Source of the DNA: Sanderia malayensis
Taxonomy: Eukaryota > Cnidaria > Scyphozoa > Semaeostomeae > Pelagiidae
NCBI GenBank assembly: GCA_013076295.1
Contig: RQOL01000838.1
Coordinates: 1-64,000 of the forward strand
DNA length: 64,000 nucleotides
Reading direction: 5' to 3'
Both the position numbers and the translations under genes were made by a program. This document shows positions 1 to 10,785 of this stretch, piece after piece; the stretch's first letter is position 1, and the number at the start of each line of letters is the position of its first letter. The notes beneath the pieces are model-generated. The model ran no database searches. It saw only the letters and a program-made list of their open reading frames with translations, and was not told the origin of the DNA.

Positions 1-106
1 AGTTTTTAGTTAAAAACTGGAAGCCGGTTCCTATTTCTGGGGTTTTAAACAATTTTGGGGATCCAGGGGCTGTAAAATCCTCATACATTAGTTGATGTCG
101 CAAAAA

Positions 107-301
107 AACCCTTGTGGAGCTAAACTGCCGTTTTGTCGGAAAATTCCTGATCTTGTCGGAAAATAATTTTTTCTGTTTACGTTCAGTTGTAGCCAATTTC
201 CTTACTAATTTCATAGTCTTGAAGAAACAAAAATGCTAATTAGATTTTCGTCGGAAGATCTGAATTTCTCCCCCCTATAAAATTTCCTATCTACGCCATT
301 G
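107..301 (+). mobile_element. Truncated copy of a non-autonomous hAT-like element
   Basis: This stretch matches most of the element at 28,947-29,176 in the same order, including two TTGTCGGAAAAT repeats and the right terminus CTACGCCATTG. The left terminus is not recognisable, so the copy looks 5'-truncated. The family's hAT assignment rests on the complete copy, which has an 8-bp target duplication and a terminus starting CAGTGGCGTAG. Confidence 0.6.
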
Positions 302-452
302 TACAGCCTGCTTCTTACCAAAGAAGTCTTCCTGGCAGTGGGTTAACAAAGTGTGAGAAAAAGCATCCCGTAACCCGAAAATACATACATCAGAGCAGAA
401 AGGTAAGGCAGCAAAAATTTTTAACAAGTAAACGACATCCCAAGAAAAAGAT

Positions 453-737
453 ATGTTGATGCAAAAATCCAGTAATTGAAAATGCAACAAATCCAATGAT
501 AAAAAAAAGTAGCGACAAAATCAATAGGACATAAACGATAACATAACGTTTCGCTAAAAGACTATCACCATCTTCAGATGAAAAATAACTACACGCACGA
601 TGTAAGCGGTATATACTGATAATCCTTCAGCGAAACGTTATGTTATCGTTTATGTCGTATTGATTTTGTTACTACAGTACAGATTTTTGTCATTGGATTT
701 GGCGCATTTTTCAATTACTGAGTTTAAGCATCAACAT
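453..737. repeat. Foldback repeat with about 105-bp inverted arms
   Basis: The left arm (453-555) and right arm (629-737) are imperfect inverted copies around a 73-bp centre. The inner arm ends carry the pair AACGTTTCGCT / AGCGAAACGTT and the outer ends ATGTTGAT / ATCAACAT. No reading frame is supported. It could be a foldback MITE or two opposed terminal pieces of a Penelope-like element; the arms alone do not decide. Confidence 0.65.
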
Positions 738-1055
738 GTCTGTTGTTTGGTTGTCGCTTACATATTAAGATTTTAGTAACCCAAAAGCTACCCATCTTCT
801 CAGATAAAAAATATCAACAGATTCGAAAACAATGCAGTCAAGGGCCTTTTTAACATACTAACTGAACTGGGTGGGCGACTGCTCCCCTCACCCCAGTACA
901 ATAAGCCTATTGTCCCTTTGAATAGAATAATGGAGAATACAATGAATAGCAGGTTTTTTAAGAAAGGTCTTTATATTTTTAGTTAATGATAAAGAAGTAT
1001 AGCGGAACGTTAGGTCCTCAGCCCATACATGGGGTGTAAAAATTACAAAATTTAC

Positions 1056-4000
1056 CATCTTCAGATTGTTTGCAGATTTCTGGTGGCTTGCTTAACACAG
1101 CAGAGTAAGTCAAATGCGGGTTCATAAATCCAGGCAGATGTGGTTGCATGCCCACTGGTGGAGGCATACCTTAAAAATTGTAAACATCAAATTTTAAACA
1201 TCAAAAATGTGCATTTTAAAGCTTATATAATGAAATAAAAGAATATTCTTTCCTATATTCCTAACGATGGTATTTTGTATTATGAACTCAAACTTAGATC
1301 AATTACACCTTTCTACAATTGAAAAGAAATGATGCCTTAAGCACGTACGTTGTACAATGTCACTAAATGCCAAACGCTGGTAAACAATGCATAAAACATA
1401 AACAGTATAGCAATAAATTTACCAGGTATGATAGGACGAGGAGGAGGTCCCATGCCAGGCGGTAACCTTGGAGGTGGCGGTACACCAGGAGGTGGCCCTG
1501 AAAATAAAAACACAGATACGGTAATTGTTTAGTATGTTTTTAACATTATGCTATCATATACATCTTCTTTCTTGATCTTCTTAAATATTTGTTAAATATT
1601 CTAACTGAAATAGCTATCCGAAGGTAACACAAATAATGGGTCTATAAATGGCTATAAAGATATAAATTTAACCATTGATTCAATATTAGAATACACATGT
1701 GTAAAAGTGGTCTCATTATGAAAGTGCACAGTTAAATAATTAGGAGTCTTGTTAATTTAGAAGGGCGAAGCTCCTTTCAGAGTAAAAAAAGCTAGACATC
1801 CAAGGTAACAACCTTCCTAGAAAACCTGGAGAAAACAGACTTTTGATTGGATAAAATGAAACAAACAATAACCTGGAGGTCTTCCAGGGGGTGGCCCAGG
1901 GGGCATAATTCTTCCTCCAATTAGAGGTCTTGGGAAGTAGGGGTGATTAGGAGGTGCTGGTTGGAAATTTGCAGTCTCTTCTTCAACTCTGGTCTAAGAA
2001 AAATTGATGATACATTATAGATCACAAAGATACATATTTAATATGAATATCCACATTTAATAGAGCCTGCATATGACCAAAAACAAAGGGAAATGTGTCA
2101 GCTGCATACAGAGGTATCTGCCATATGGTGATCAGAAATCTGTTATAGATATGAGCTTGATGGAAGAAAATCTCACCCGTCATTGGATTTTTAAGCTTTA
2201 TAGATCATCATATAGATCGATACAGGTAAATACAGATTTCAATGAAAATGAGAAACTTACAATATCTTGTCCGGCAAGTCTGAGTAATTTCTCTTGGACA
2301 CTCTTTGCTTTATGCTCATCTGAATTACCAATTTGATGTACTTCATCCGATTCAGCAAAATGGACTGATCGTTTTTCCCTTGAAGGCACAGAATCTGCAA
2401 AAGAAATTCAAATTACTTTTATTTGTGTGAAGTAAAATTAAGAATATTATGTAAATATACATAAGTTGAAAAGAAAAGAAATAAAAAAAACCATTACAAA
2501 AATCCAGTTATGTAGACCATACTTTTCTTAGTTAACTAAAGCCGAAAGAGCTATGGACACCTTTGCCAAGAATTCTATCAATAGTCTGAAACAATTATAC
2601 AATAAAATTTTTAAACCAACAAGGGCTTTAAATTTTGATTATATTGATTTAATTTTTTCACTTATATTGATTAAATTTTTTCACATTTTTTTTACTAAGT
2701 ATTGAACTAAGCCATTACTAAACACAGAATATACTTTAAAAGAACATTCCATTTGATTACCTTCAGGTACATATGTTTCTTCTAGCGTAGAATTGTCTCT
2801 TTCTTCATCATCGCTTTCTCCACTTGATTCGGCAGTTTCTTCTTCATCATCATCAATGTCGACATTTTGATGTGGAGGTGATCCAGGAGGGGGTCCAGGG
2901 GGGACCAACCCTGGGGGTAAACCAGGGATTATGGGAAGAAATAACTGAGAGGGTAAACGAGGCGACAGGCCTGGGGTCTCTGACCTGAAATTTAACAGAG
3001 ATAAGTATAGTATATTTCATAAAAAAGTGAAAGTTCATTTAAGTGTAGAATGTTAAACAAAAATCATTATTATATACCCTTGCTTTTTGTCCACTTGACC
3101 AGGTAGAGGTATATCTGATGATTTTGTGGGCCCTGAAACAATTGATTAAAAAATAATAGAACCTGTCGTGAAGTTAGATGAAAATGAGCCAATCACTAAA
3201 TCTGACATGTTGAAATATAATTGGAAATTATAGCAAGTAGAGAAAGATATCCTTGCTGTTTGATTGCTAATACATACAAGATCTTACCGGACATTGGTAA
3301 AGGTATTTCAGGTAGTTCAAATGATGAGGCCTCTTCTGAGATCCTACGCTGTTCTTCATTCTCAACCTACTCAAGATAACAATACTGTATCAAATATTGT
3401 GTCACAATGAAAACACTGAAGATACAGCTACTGGCCATCTGGTAAACAAAGACAGAGAGAGAAACAACAGGGGATATTGAGCAAATTTACCTCTTGCATT
3501 CTTTTAGATTCTGTAAAGGGAATGAAAAAGTTTAGTTGACTAAGAACTTAAATTATATTGCTAAAAATTTACAAAGGTAATGAATACATACGATAGGCAA
3601 AGTAGCTCTTCTGTCTCTCTCTTTCATATTCTGCTTGAAGTCTGCAATGTAATTGTTAAATTAATTTCAAAATTGATTGAGACAATTCATGCTCAAAATG
3701 ACCACAATATCAAAACTGGCTTTGAAATTTAACTTACTTTTTTATATCAACAAATTTCTCTTTATCCTGCTTCTCCTATAGGAAAAATACAAGTACACCC
3801 ATCTTGCTAATCACATGTAAGGTGAAGTCTAATTAAAGTCATGTTACTACATAGTCATAGCAAGTATGCAAATACATATCATAATTATATCATAGCTAAA
3901 AAAATTAAGAGCTGCAAAATGTAACTTTTGCTATAAAAAAAGTTGACACATAAACTTACATATAATCCAAGAACTCTGTCAAATGTTTCTTTTAATTTTT

Positions 4001-7000
4001 TCTTTTTTTCTTTCAATGCTTTATCTGATGGTAGCTGAACAGGACCAGCTTCAATTTCTTATAAAGAATATAGATATCTAACAAATGTCAATGAAATAGA
4101 CAGAAGATCGCAGCAAAAGAAACATAATTGGGCATAGAAGCGGGTAGCAAACTAGACCAAAGTTATCAACACTAAAATATATGTATTTCAATACTTTGAC
4201 AACCTAGCTTTCAGGGGCTGTTCAATAATTACGTCACGCTAGGGGGGTGGGTAGTTCTTCAGGCTTTTCGTGACGCAGCGTGACGGTAAATGAGGGGGGT
4301 GGGTGTGGGTAGTACTTATTTCAAGTCCGTGCCGTCACGGTATAAGAAAAATTTGAAATAAAGTTTTATTTGGATTTGTCAATAAAGACGTTGTTTTCCG
4401 TTTTTATGTCATGTCAGGAGTGCTTTATTGAAAATGTTTCAAAACATTCGGATTTCGAATTCAAATGTTTCAAAAACATAAGTTTCGAATTACAGTAATT
4501 TGGATATCGAAAATACTTTTTCGTATTGTTTTGCTTTGAACATTTGAATGTTGTGCAGTTTTCGGCAGTGAAAAATGACGACTCCAGATTCTCCAGATGA
4601 GCTCGGCCAAATTTTGGTAAGAGGGGGGGGGGTGTCTCTGCCTAGAGTGATGTCCCGCAAGGGGATCTCTCATGAAACCGTGACGGAGCATGACGAGGGG
4701 GGATGGGTGGTTCTAAAAACCCAAATTTAGCATGAAGTAATTATTGAACAGCCCCTCAGGTAAATGGCTATGGATGGACATGACAAAAGCAGCTTAAGTA
4801 CATTACCCATTACAAAGTAAGTGATTGGTAAGGCCTATACACTTAAGTTCCTTTACCTACTTTTAGCAATTTTCAGCCTTATTACTTGTTACTTACCCAT
4901 TAAATCTATTTTGAACATTTCTTCTAAAATCATTTTTGGATCCTTCAGCTTTAAAACTGTCTCTCTTACCATTTTTCTCTGCTTTTTATTCTATAAATAA
5001 ATAAATAAATAAATAAATAAATGTAATTCATTGCTTAAGTAACATACACATCGCAAAGAAAAAGCTAAACTGGATGTATTGTTCCACTAAAATACAATAC
5101 TTACTTTAACAGTCTTTGATCGGCACAGAACTTCAAAATTGCTTTTAAAATCGGAAACATGGCGAAACGTAGTAAATACTAAAGCTTTTCGTCTGACACT
5201 CATCAGAGTAGTACGTCAGAAAGAGAACGAAAATGAAAACCTAACGAACAATTATACCCAGAAGAGGATCGAAATTGGCCAATCATTGGCCATTAGCGAA
5301 CAATAGATTATTGAAAGAGTCCCAGTGGGAAAACGAACTCTTTCTGTCTACACAATATGGGATCCATGGTTTTGATGTAGACAGATTCTAAAATTCCTAA
5401 ATGAAATTTTGACCTAGCTCTGCCGATAATGCGAAAACAGTCCTCACTGTAGTTTTGAGCACATTCTGGGTTGTCGAGTAAATGTTGGCCTATAGCGGAG
5501 TCGTGTTTTAGAGTTTTAGATGTTTTGGAGGCGCGAGATGGTTGTTCTCGTTGCGGAACCATTTTTTGGCGTATGTTGGAGGGCACGTGTTGTTTAATCC
5601 TATCGCATAACCGCTGAGAAGTGCGACCTACGTACCTGGAATCACACCGGCACGAGAATTCGTAGACTACGAGACTTTTTTGTGTGGTAGGAACACTATC
5701 TTTACGGATGGGGGGTAGGATCTTTTTGCCACTAAACACCAGACGGGGTTGACTGTAGTGTAGCATTTGCTTATGGCTGTTTTAAGTTGTTTTTCAAATC
5801 GCGTGGAAACGTTGCCGATATAGGGTAGTTTTAGATAAACAGGGCACTTTTGCGGACCAAACTTTTTGTCAACCAAGAAATCTGCGATTTTCTTACGAAA
5901 AGTACTTAAAATGGTGTCTTCTGGATAGCCATTGTGGATGAGGATAGTTTTTATTGTGTCCAATTCGAAACTGACTTTTGGTTTAGAACAAATCATGAGT
6001 GCCCGGTGAACCAAAGTGTTGATAAGGTTAATTTTGAATTTCTTGGCACAAAAGGAATCCCAACGTGTGTATAGACCGCTAAAAGTTGGTTTCCTGTAAA
6101 CACTGGTAAGAAAACCAGGTTCACTTTTTTCCACAGAAACATCTAGAAATGGTAAAGAGTTGTTTTCTTCTTTTCCAAAAGTGAATTTGAGAGACTGGTG
6201 TAAAAGAGTTAAGTTTTTCAAGAAAAATATCACACTCAGACTCCTTTTCAAAAATAGCGAAAGTGTCATCCACATAGCGAAAATAAACAATGGGCTTTTT
6301 AGTGCAGCTGAAAAGTATATGTTCATGGAATCCAACAAAAATATTGGCAAGTGCTGGTCCCAAGGGGCTTCCCATCGCGACACCATCCTTTTGTCTGTAC
6401 ATCTCATTGTTGAAACTGAACTCCACTGAGCTAGTGGCAGATTTCATTAATTCAATAAATACATCCTCAGGGATCGATGGGCAATTAAGAGGACCTCGGT
6501 ACAGCGCGTCTGCACAAATTTTAATTGTCTCATCCAGCAGAACATTTGTAAAAAGGCTGGATACATCGAAAGAGCATAAAAAAGTTTTAGCAGGGTTGAG
6601 CTCCAAGTTTTGAATAAAATTGGCAAATGTGAACGAATCAGAAATACAATTGTCGGAATACAAATTAAGAACCGGTTCCAAAACCTCCGAAAGCCATTTG
6701 GCAAGTTGATGTTGTGCGGAGCCAGATAAAATAGATAAAATAGGCCTTAAAGGGATGTTAGGTTTGTGAGTTTTGGGAAGACCATACATGCGGGGACGTT
6801 GCGAGCCACCAGGGCGGATCCTATCATAAACACACTGGGTCAACTGTTTTTTGTTGACTAACTCATGCAGGCGTTTTTGGAGTTTACGCTCGAGCCGTGC
6901 CGTTTTGTCAAACTTTTCGACGTCACCAAGTTTTTCAAATTTACTATTGTCGTTAAGAATATCAACATCTAAAACTCTAAAACACGACTCCGCTATAGGC

Positions 7001-8100
7001 CAACATTTACTCGACAACCCAAAATGTGCTCAAAACTACAGTGAGGACTGTTTTCGCATTATCGGCAGAGCTAGGTCAAAATTTCACTTAGGAATTTTAG
7101 AATCTGTCTACATCAAAACCATGGATCCCATATTGTGTAGACAGAAAGAGTTCGTTTTCCCACTGGGACTCTTTCAATAATCTATTGTTCGCCAATGGCC
7201 AATGATTGGCCAATTTCGATCCTCTTCTGGGTATAATTGTCCGTTAGGTTTTCATTTTCGTTCTCTTTCTGACGTACTACTCTGATGAGTGTCAGACGAA
7301 AAGCTTTAGTATTTACTATGTTTCGCCATGTTTCCGATTTTAAAAGCAATTTTGAAATACTTACTTTCTTCAACTCTCTTTTTCTTGCTTCTTTCCCTGG
7401 AATAAAAAACAAAATTAAAAAACAACATTGATTAAATTATATCTAGCAAATTAACTTGCCAATACACTCCTTAACTTGAAGATATATAATTTAATAATTC
7501 AACAGTTGAACATAATTAAATAATATTGAATCAATGCACTCTTAACCAGAAAACTATTCTAACTATGGGATATCAGCTCTGTTAATATTTGAAATTGATG
7601 TAACAGCAGAACATAAAGTTTTCATTGATTACTCTACCTTCATTCCAAGAATAACCTAAAAATAGCCTGTTGCACAATTGAGGACACTAACTTATATTAG
7701 TTGAATACCTAATACCATGGTAAACAACAAGAATATCAAAAATAGGACAATTACAATTACCAAATGATTGTAGGTTAAATAAACTTGGAAAATTTGAAAT
7801 TACAAATAAACCTATAGATCGTAACCAAATGGGCAACTCACAATGGGCAAAACAAAGTCGTCAAAGTCTAAGTCCCAGGCTGGAAAACACCCTAGTACTC
7901 GCAGCTATGCAACTATTGGGTACCTGAAAGTCGCAGCCAGGTTTCCTTTCAGTAGCACCTTAAAATATAAGTCAGGGCCTAGCAATACAAAACGAAGCTC
8001 AATTACTCAAATCGTATCAAATAAAAATCAACATACGAGCTTGGTCAGTTGGGTTCATAAACTTTCCACTTTTAGTTGTAAATGTTGATCGTCTTCCCAT
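1056..8100 (-). CDS. WBP11: WBP11-like splicing factor (WW-domain-binding protein 11), 3' end outside window
   Basis: Fourteen coding exons, minus strand: 8037-8100, 7365-7396, 4897-4990, 3960-4057, 3738-3775, 3592-3641, 3491-3510, 3288-3366, 3078-3132, 2761-2984, 2261-2394, 1873-1993, 1423-1497, 1056-1169. Every junction is GT-AG and the phase holds throughout, giving 399 complete codons plus one base. The start is the ATG at 8100 (MGRRSTFTTKSGKF), followed by the basic block KEARKRELKK and NKKQRKMVRE, a coiled-coil-like stretch (KLKETFDRVLGLY), a D/E-rich segment (DIDDDEEE), a conserved VHFAESD block and several PPGPPPG runs. WBP11 is a nuclear pre-mRNA splicing protein that binds WW domains through such proline runs. 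The family's C-terminal block is missing here and probably lies left of the window. Intron 2 carries a Penelope-like element and intron 3 a DNA element. Identity is sure; expression is not shown. Confidence 0.93.
4214..4755. mobile_element. Non-autonomous inverted-repeat DNA element in WBP11 intron 3
   Basis: The ends are inverted copies: GGGGCTGTTCAATAATTAC on the left and its reverse complement, with one or two differences, on the right. They are flanked by TCA on both sides (4211-4213 and 4756-4758), an apparent 3-bp target duplication. Inside are G-rich GGGGGGTGGGT stretches near both ends and no transposase frame. A 3-bp duplication would suit a PIF/Harbinger-like or related superfamily, but the class is not certain. 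Confidence 0.65.
4993..5021. repeat. (AAAT)n microsatellite at the WBP11 exon 3 splice acceptor
   Basis: About seven AAAT units lie directly before exon 3. Read on the gene's strand they are TTTA units ending in TATAG, so the microsatellite itself supplies the pyrimidine-rich tract of the 3' splice site. Confidence 0.85.
5133..5523 (-). repeat. Penelope-like terminal repeat, 3' copy
   Basis: This is the inverted partner of 6964-7355. It contains the element's 3' untranslated part and the last about 70 codons of the endonuclease frame, ending at the stop at 5308. On the minus strand it carries the string CTGATGA-9 nt-GAAA (5187-5206), which resembles a hammerhead ribozyme core. Confidence 0.8.
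5308..6963 (-). pseudogene. Penelope-like reverse transcriptase with GIY-YIG endonuclease, frameshifted
   Basis: The frame starts without its own ATG, just inside the right terminal repeat. In order: MYGLPKTHK and PLRPILS (RT fingers), CSFDVSSLFTNV (first catalytic Asp region), KDGVAMGSPLGP and FRYVDDTFAIF (catalytic YVDD), then LPFLDV and VYRKPTFSGLY. A C-terminal GIY-YIG domain follows with VVYEFSCRCDSRYVGRT, where Y, Y, G and R/T match the family pattern. The reading frame shifts near 6190 and again near 5740, and the N-terminal part is missing, so the copy cannot make a full protein. The enzyme normally reverse-transcribes the element's RNA at a nick made by the endonuclease. Stop codon at 5308. 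Family assignment is firm; subtype is not. Confidence 0.88.
6964..7355 (+). repeat. Penelope-like terminal repeat, inverted 5' copy
   Basis: This is an inverted copy of 5133-5523 with few differences. It keeps the last about 70 codons of the endonuclease frame on the plus strand (ending FVFPLGLFQ) and the CTGATGA-9 nt-GAAA string at 7282-7301. At its inner end (6964) it joins the truncated RT body over the shared letters AACATCTAAAA. Confidence 0.8.
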
Positions 8101-8425
8101 TTTTCTCTTCTAATTTTGCAAAACTTGGTCTGGTCTGGCCTGTGCGCTTGGCATGTGTGTGTTTGTTGATTGGATGCTATTCAGCGTCGTATTCATCCTC
8201 CGATTCATCTTGGGATTCGATTCATCCTCGGATTCAGCATGCTAATCAGCTTCGGATTCAACTGTATGTTTTCATAGTGAAAAACTAATAAGATCAAAGG
8301 AACCTTGAGGTGACTCGGGACAGATGGCTTTTATTTCACTGTAATATCCAGAAAATGAAGAAAATAATATCAAATTAAAGTCAAACTTTGCGAGCCTATA
8401 AGTTGAGCTTGAGCAAAACTGAATA
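8101..8425. promoter_or_regulatory. Upstream region of the WBP11-like gene
   Basis: This lies between the WBP11 start codon and the next transposon and probably holds the 5' UTR and promoter. No TATA box or known element is clear. At about 8178-8262 there is an imperfect tandem run of GATTCATCCTCG-like 12-mers. Confidence 0.35.
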
Positions 8426-9136
8426 CCTTAGGTGTATTAAATTTCGTGGTCTTTCTTTAAGGTGCATTTAGCGCGTACTTGTTTAGTAACTATGCGAATA
8501 ATACAGTTACTAAGTCGAATTGTTTGCTACGAATGCCAATTTTATCTTGTCCGATTTGCCTCTACTGTATCGACTTCAAAATACTGATTTTTAAGTCTAC
8601 GCTTACTTGTTCTGCTTCACAACCATTTTGAATTTGCTGCTGGACTTGTTCTCCAAACCAGTTTTGCAACTTTTTAAGGAGAAATGCCTTGCAACTTATA
8701 TTCACTGTGAGATCAAGGGGCTGGTAAATATGGGTCAAGTTGTTTGGCACTGGAACCCTCTTTCCGTTATTTTTAAAGCACCATCTGTTTCACATTTTCA
8801 GTCCGGTTTTCTTGAAGACTTTTAAATCTGTGGCACCAAACAGGATTTTTGACATTATCAAAGAGAAAGTGAACTCTTACTATACAGAACATGATGAAGT
8901 TCAATTCAGCGACTAAGATTTCAGTGATATTGAAATTTAAAGTAATAAAAAAGCTTGTTATTTTTCAAAAAACTTAGCGTAAAATACTTTCTTGTTGAAT
9001 TTATAAGGATATTTTGACTTTGTGTTATGCGCATGCGTGGTCTTTTTCGCGCAGCTTATTTTTCGCGCAGTACTAAATTTCGCGCAGTCGAGTGTGCGCG
9101 AAAAACAGTACAGCGCGAAATCAAATACACCTAAGG
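8426..9136 (-). mobile_element. TA-flanked DNA transposon, pogo/Tigger-like, internally decayed
   Basis: The termini are inverted: CCTTAGGTGTATT on the left and AATACACCTAAGG on the right. TA stands on both sides (8424-8425, 9137-9138), the target duplication of Tc1/mariner and pogo elements. The right end adds several GCGCG-rich blocks that the left mostly lacks. A DDE transposase fragment lies inside. At 711 bp it is too short to be autonomous. Confidence 0.75.
8562..8840 (-). pseudogene. Fragment of a DDE transposase (pogo/Tigger/jerky type)
   Basis: The minus strand encodes VPNNLTHIYQPLDLTVN, the strongly conserved block around the late catalytic region of DDE-superfamily transposases, then AFLLKKLQNWF and VSVDLKISILK. 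Upstream, ENRTENV and NNGKRVPV continue the homology but in shifted frames with stops, and nothing of the N-terminal DNA-binding domain is seen. The enzyme would have mobilised the surrounding TA-flanked element. It is a dead fragment. Confidence 0.75.
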
Positions 9137-9815
9137 TAACTAATTTTATTGAATATTCACGTTTTTTAACTCCTGACCATAATATACCCTGGATTTGATT
9201 TTCAGGATTGAACGCAGCAAATTCTAAAAAAGTTGTTTTGAGACCACTGAAGCAAATATTTTGACTTCAATTTTCGATCTTGTTTCATCAAAGCTAAAAA
9301 ACTTCCATTTTCCAAAACAAAAATGAAATACTATAATTGTTATATTAGTTGCATAAGCATACAGCTAGAAAACTTTCTTCTTTTCACCTGATGCTTCCAA
9401 CAACAAGCCAAAAATGCTCCCCGTCTCCGTTCCGTGCGTTATCGTACTCGTGCTCGTGGTCCCGCCCTGCCATAGCATGCCCAGCGTCTAATATGACACG
9501 TCATGTTGTTTGTTGTTTCAACAAGTTTACATTTTATACAGTTTACATTTCAACAAGTTTACATTTTATACAAGTTTACAGTGACATCATACCTGGAAGC
9601 CTCACTTCAAATCAAAAGTGAACGTTTGAATCTAAGGCACATACCTTATATGGGAAAGTAAACAGAAACACAGAACACTGACACTGACACGAACACTGAC
9701 ACAGAGCACAACATTTTTCCCCGCTCACCAACATCTACTCGCTTGCGCACACGCGTCGCGAGTCAAAAAAAGGAAATACCCTGGAGCAAAAGTGTGAAAA
9801 GAAGACGACTAAAAC
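9137..9815. other. Intergenic stretch without a recognised gene
   Basis: No coding region could be supported. At 9524-9585 there is a near-perfect double of a 28-bp unit built on CAAGTTTACATTTTATAC. At about 9670-9705 there is a short ACACTG-type simple repeat. The remainder is unremarkable AT-rich sequence. Confidence 0.5.
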
Positions 9816-10270
9816 GTACCATGGCTTATATATATGCGCATCTTTTATAGGGGTATTATCTTATTTCTAAGCGTCTTGTAGAAAGAAAGGATAGCAATCT
9901 TCTATAGCGAACTACCCTTTCCTTTTTGCACCCGATTCTTATGCGTATCATTACTAAGAAACCTAAATTGCCTGACATGACCATCTTTGAAAGGGGTTTT
10001 ATCCTACTTCTAAGCGTCTTATAGAAAGCAAGGATAGCACCCTTCTATAGCGAACTATATTTTCCTTTTATCACCCCATTCGCATGTGTATCATTACTAA
10101 TAAACCTAGCATGCCTTATAGGCGCATCTTTTATAGGGTTTTTATCCTATTTCTAAGAATGTTATAGAAAGCAGGTATATCACTCTTCGATAGGGTACTA
10201 CCCTTTTCCTTATCCACTCCAAACTACCTTTCCTTTTTGCACCCAATTCCTATGCGTAGCATTACTAAGA
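9816..10270. repeat. Minisatellite, about 142-bp unit, roughly three copies
   Basis: The marker string TTCTAAGCGTCTT recurs at about 9866 and 10007, and as a variant at about 10150, giving spacings of 141 and 143 bp. Units also share ATCTTTTATAGGG, TTCTATAGCGAACTA and TCATTACTAA. Divergence among units is moderate. The last unit is partial and carries a short internal duplication. Confidence 0.8.
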
Positions 10271-10785
10271 AACCTACCATGCCTAATATGCGCACCTTGT
10301 TAAAGGGCTACTCTCACAATATTTTTTTATTTCATTTCTGGATACTTTTTGACGTAAAAACAGGTACTGCACTTCTTAAATTTCGAAATTCGCTCATTAA
10401 CACCTCTTTTCACGGCACCAAAAGTGCGATTTTCAGAGAAAAGTCGGGCAAAAAGAAAACTGGGGCGAGGCCGGTATGATGTACATGCCGAAACGTATGA
10501 AAATCATTTTATTGTGTTCAATACCAAAGTTTGAAGAAACGTTTGACGTTTTGCATTTCTGTGGTTAAAACCAAGTCGCATTTTAAAAACTCAGTTATGT
10601 CACGCAGTAGTTCAGGATCAGAGGAATCTGTTGATGCTTTGTTTATCATGAAAAGCGTGAGTTTTTTCACAAAAATGAGGATGATTTGCTCAGGCTTATG
10701 CTGCAAGCAGGCGGGTTTTTCAACCTGAACGTCGCAGTCTCGAGCGAGCTTCACATACAGTCTTCAGTGGTGCGGGATGGTTTTA

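Larger units (their letters stand above)
1..1055. other. Non-coding stretch downstream of the last visible WBP11 exon
   Basis: No exon could be recognised here on either strand. I looked on the minus strand for the conserved C-terminal block of WBP11 and did not find it. The stretch holds a relic of a non-autonomous hAT-like repeat (about 107-301), a 285-bp foldback repeat (453-737), and at about 842-865 a short match to the left end of the hAT-like family seen complete at 31,022-31,908. It is best read as intron or 3' flank. Confidence 0.5.
5108..7355 (-). mobile_element. Penelope-like retroelement with inverted terminal repeats, in WBP11 intron 2
   Basis: A minus-strand coding body with reverse transcriptase and GIY-YIG endonuclease lies between inverted copies of one 391-bp sequence (5133-5523 and 6964-7355). 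A 25-bp single-copy tail (5108-5132) extends the 3' end. Both sides are flanked by the 12-bp string AATACTTACTTT (5096-5107, 7356-7367), read as the target duplication. A 5'-truncated body joined to an inverted copy of the 3' end is the arrangement known for Penelope-like elements. The duplicated target contains the donor site of WBP11 exon 2. Confidence 0.85.

Noticed and set aside
6121..7017. The N-terminal 17 residues of the open Penelope-like frame starting at 7017.
   Set aside because: They are read from the inverted terminal repeat, where the true coding strand is the other one; the RT homology starts only left of 6964.
7843..8088. 81-codon plus-strand frame (MGKTKSSKSKSQ...).
   Set aside because: It overlaps WBP11 exon 1 on the opposite strand and the first intron; no homology is visible.
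9349..9621. 90-codon plus-strand frame.
   Set aside because: It contains the 28-bp tandem repeat in its end and has no known motif.
10518..10754. 78-codon minus-strand frame upstream of the copia element.
   Set aside because: It looks protein-like in composition but matches no family I know and has no start context or neighbours that support it.
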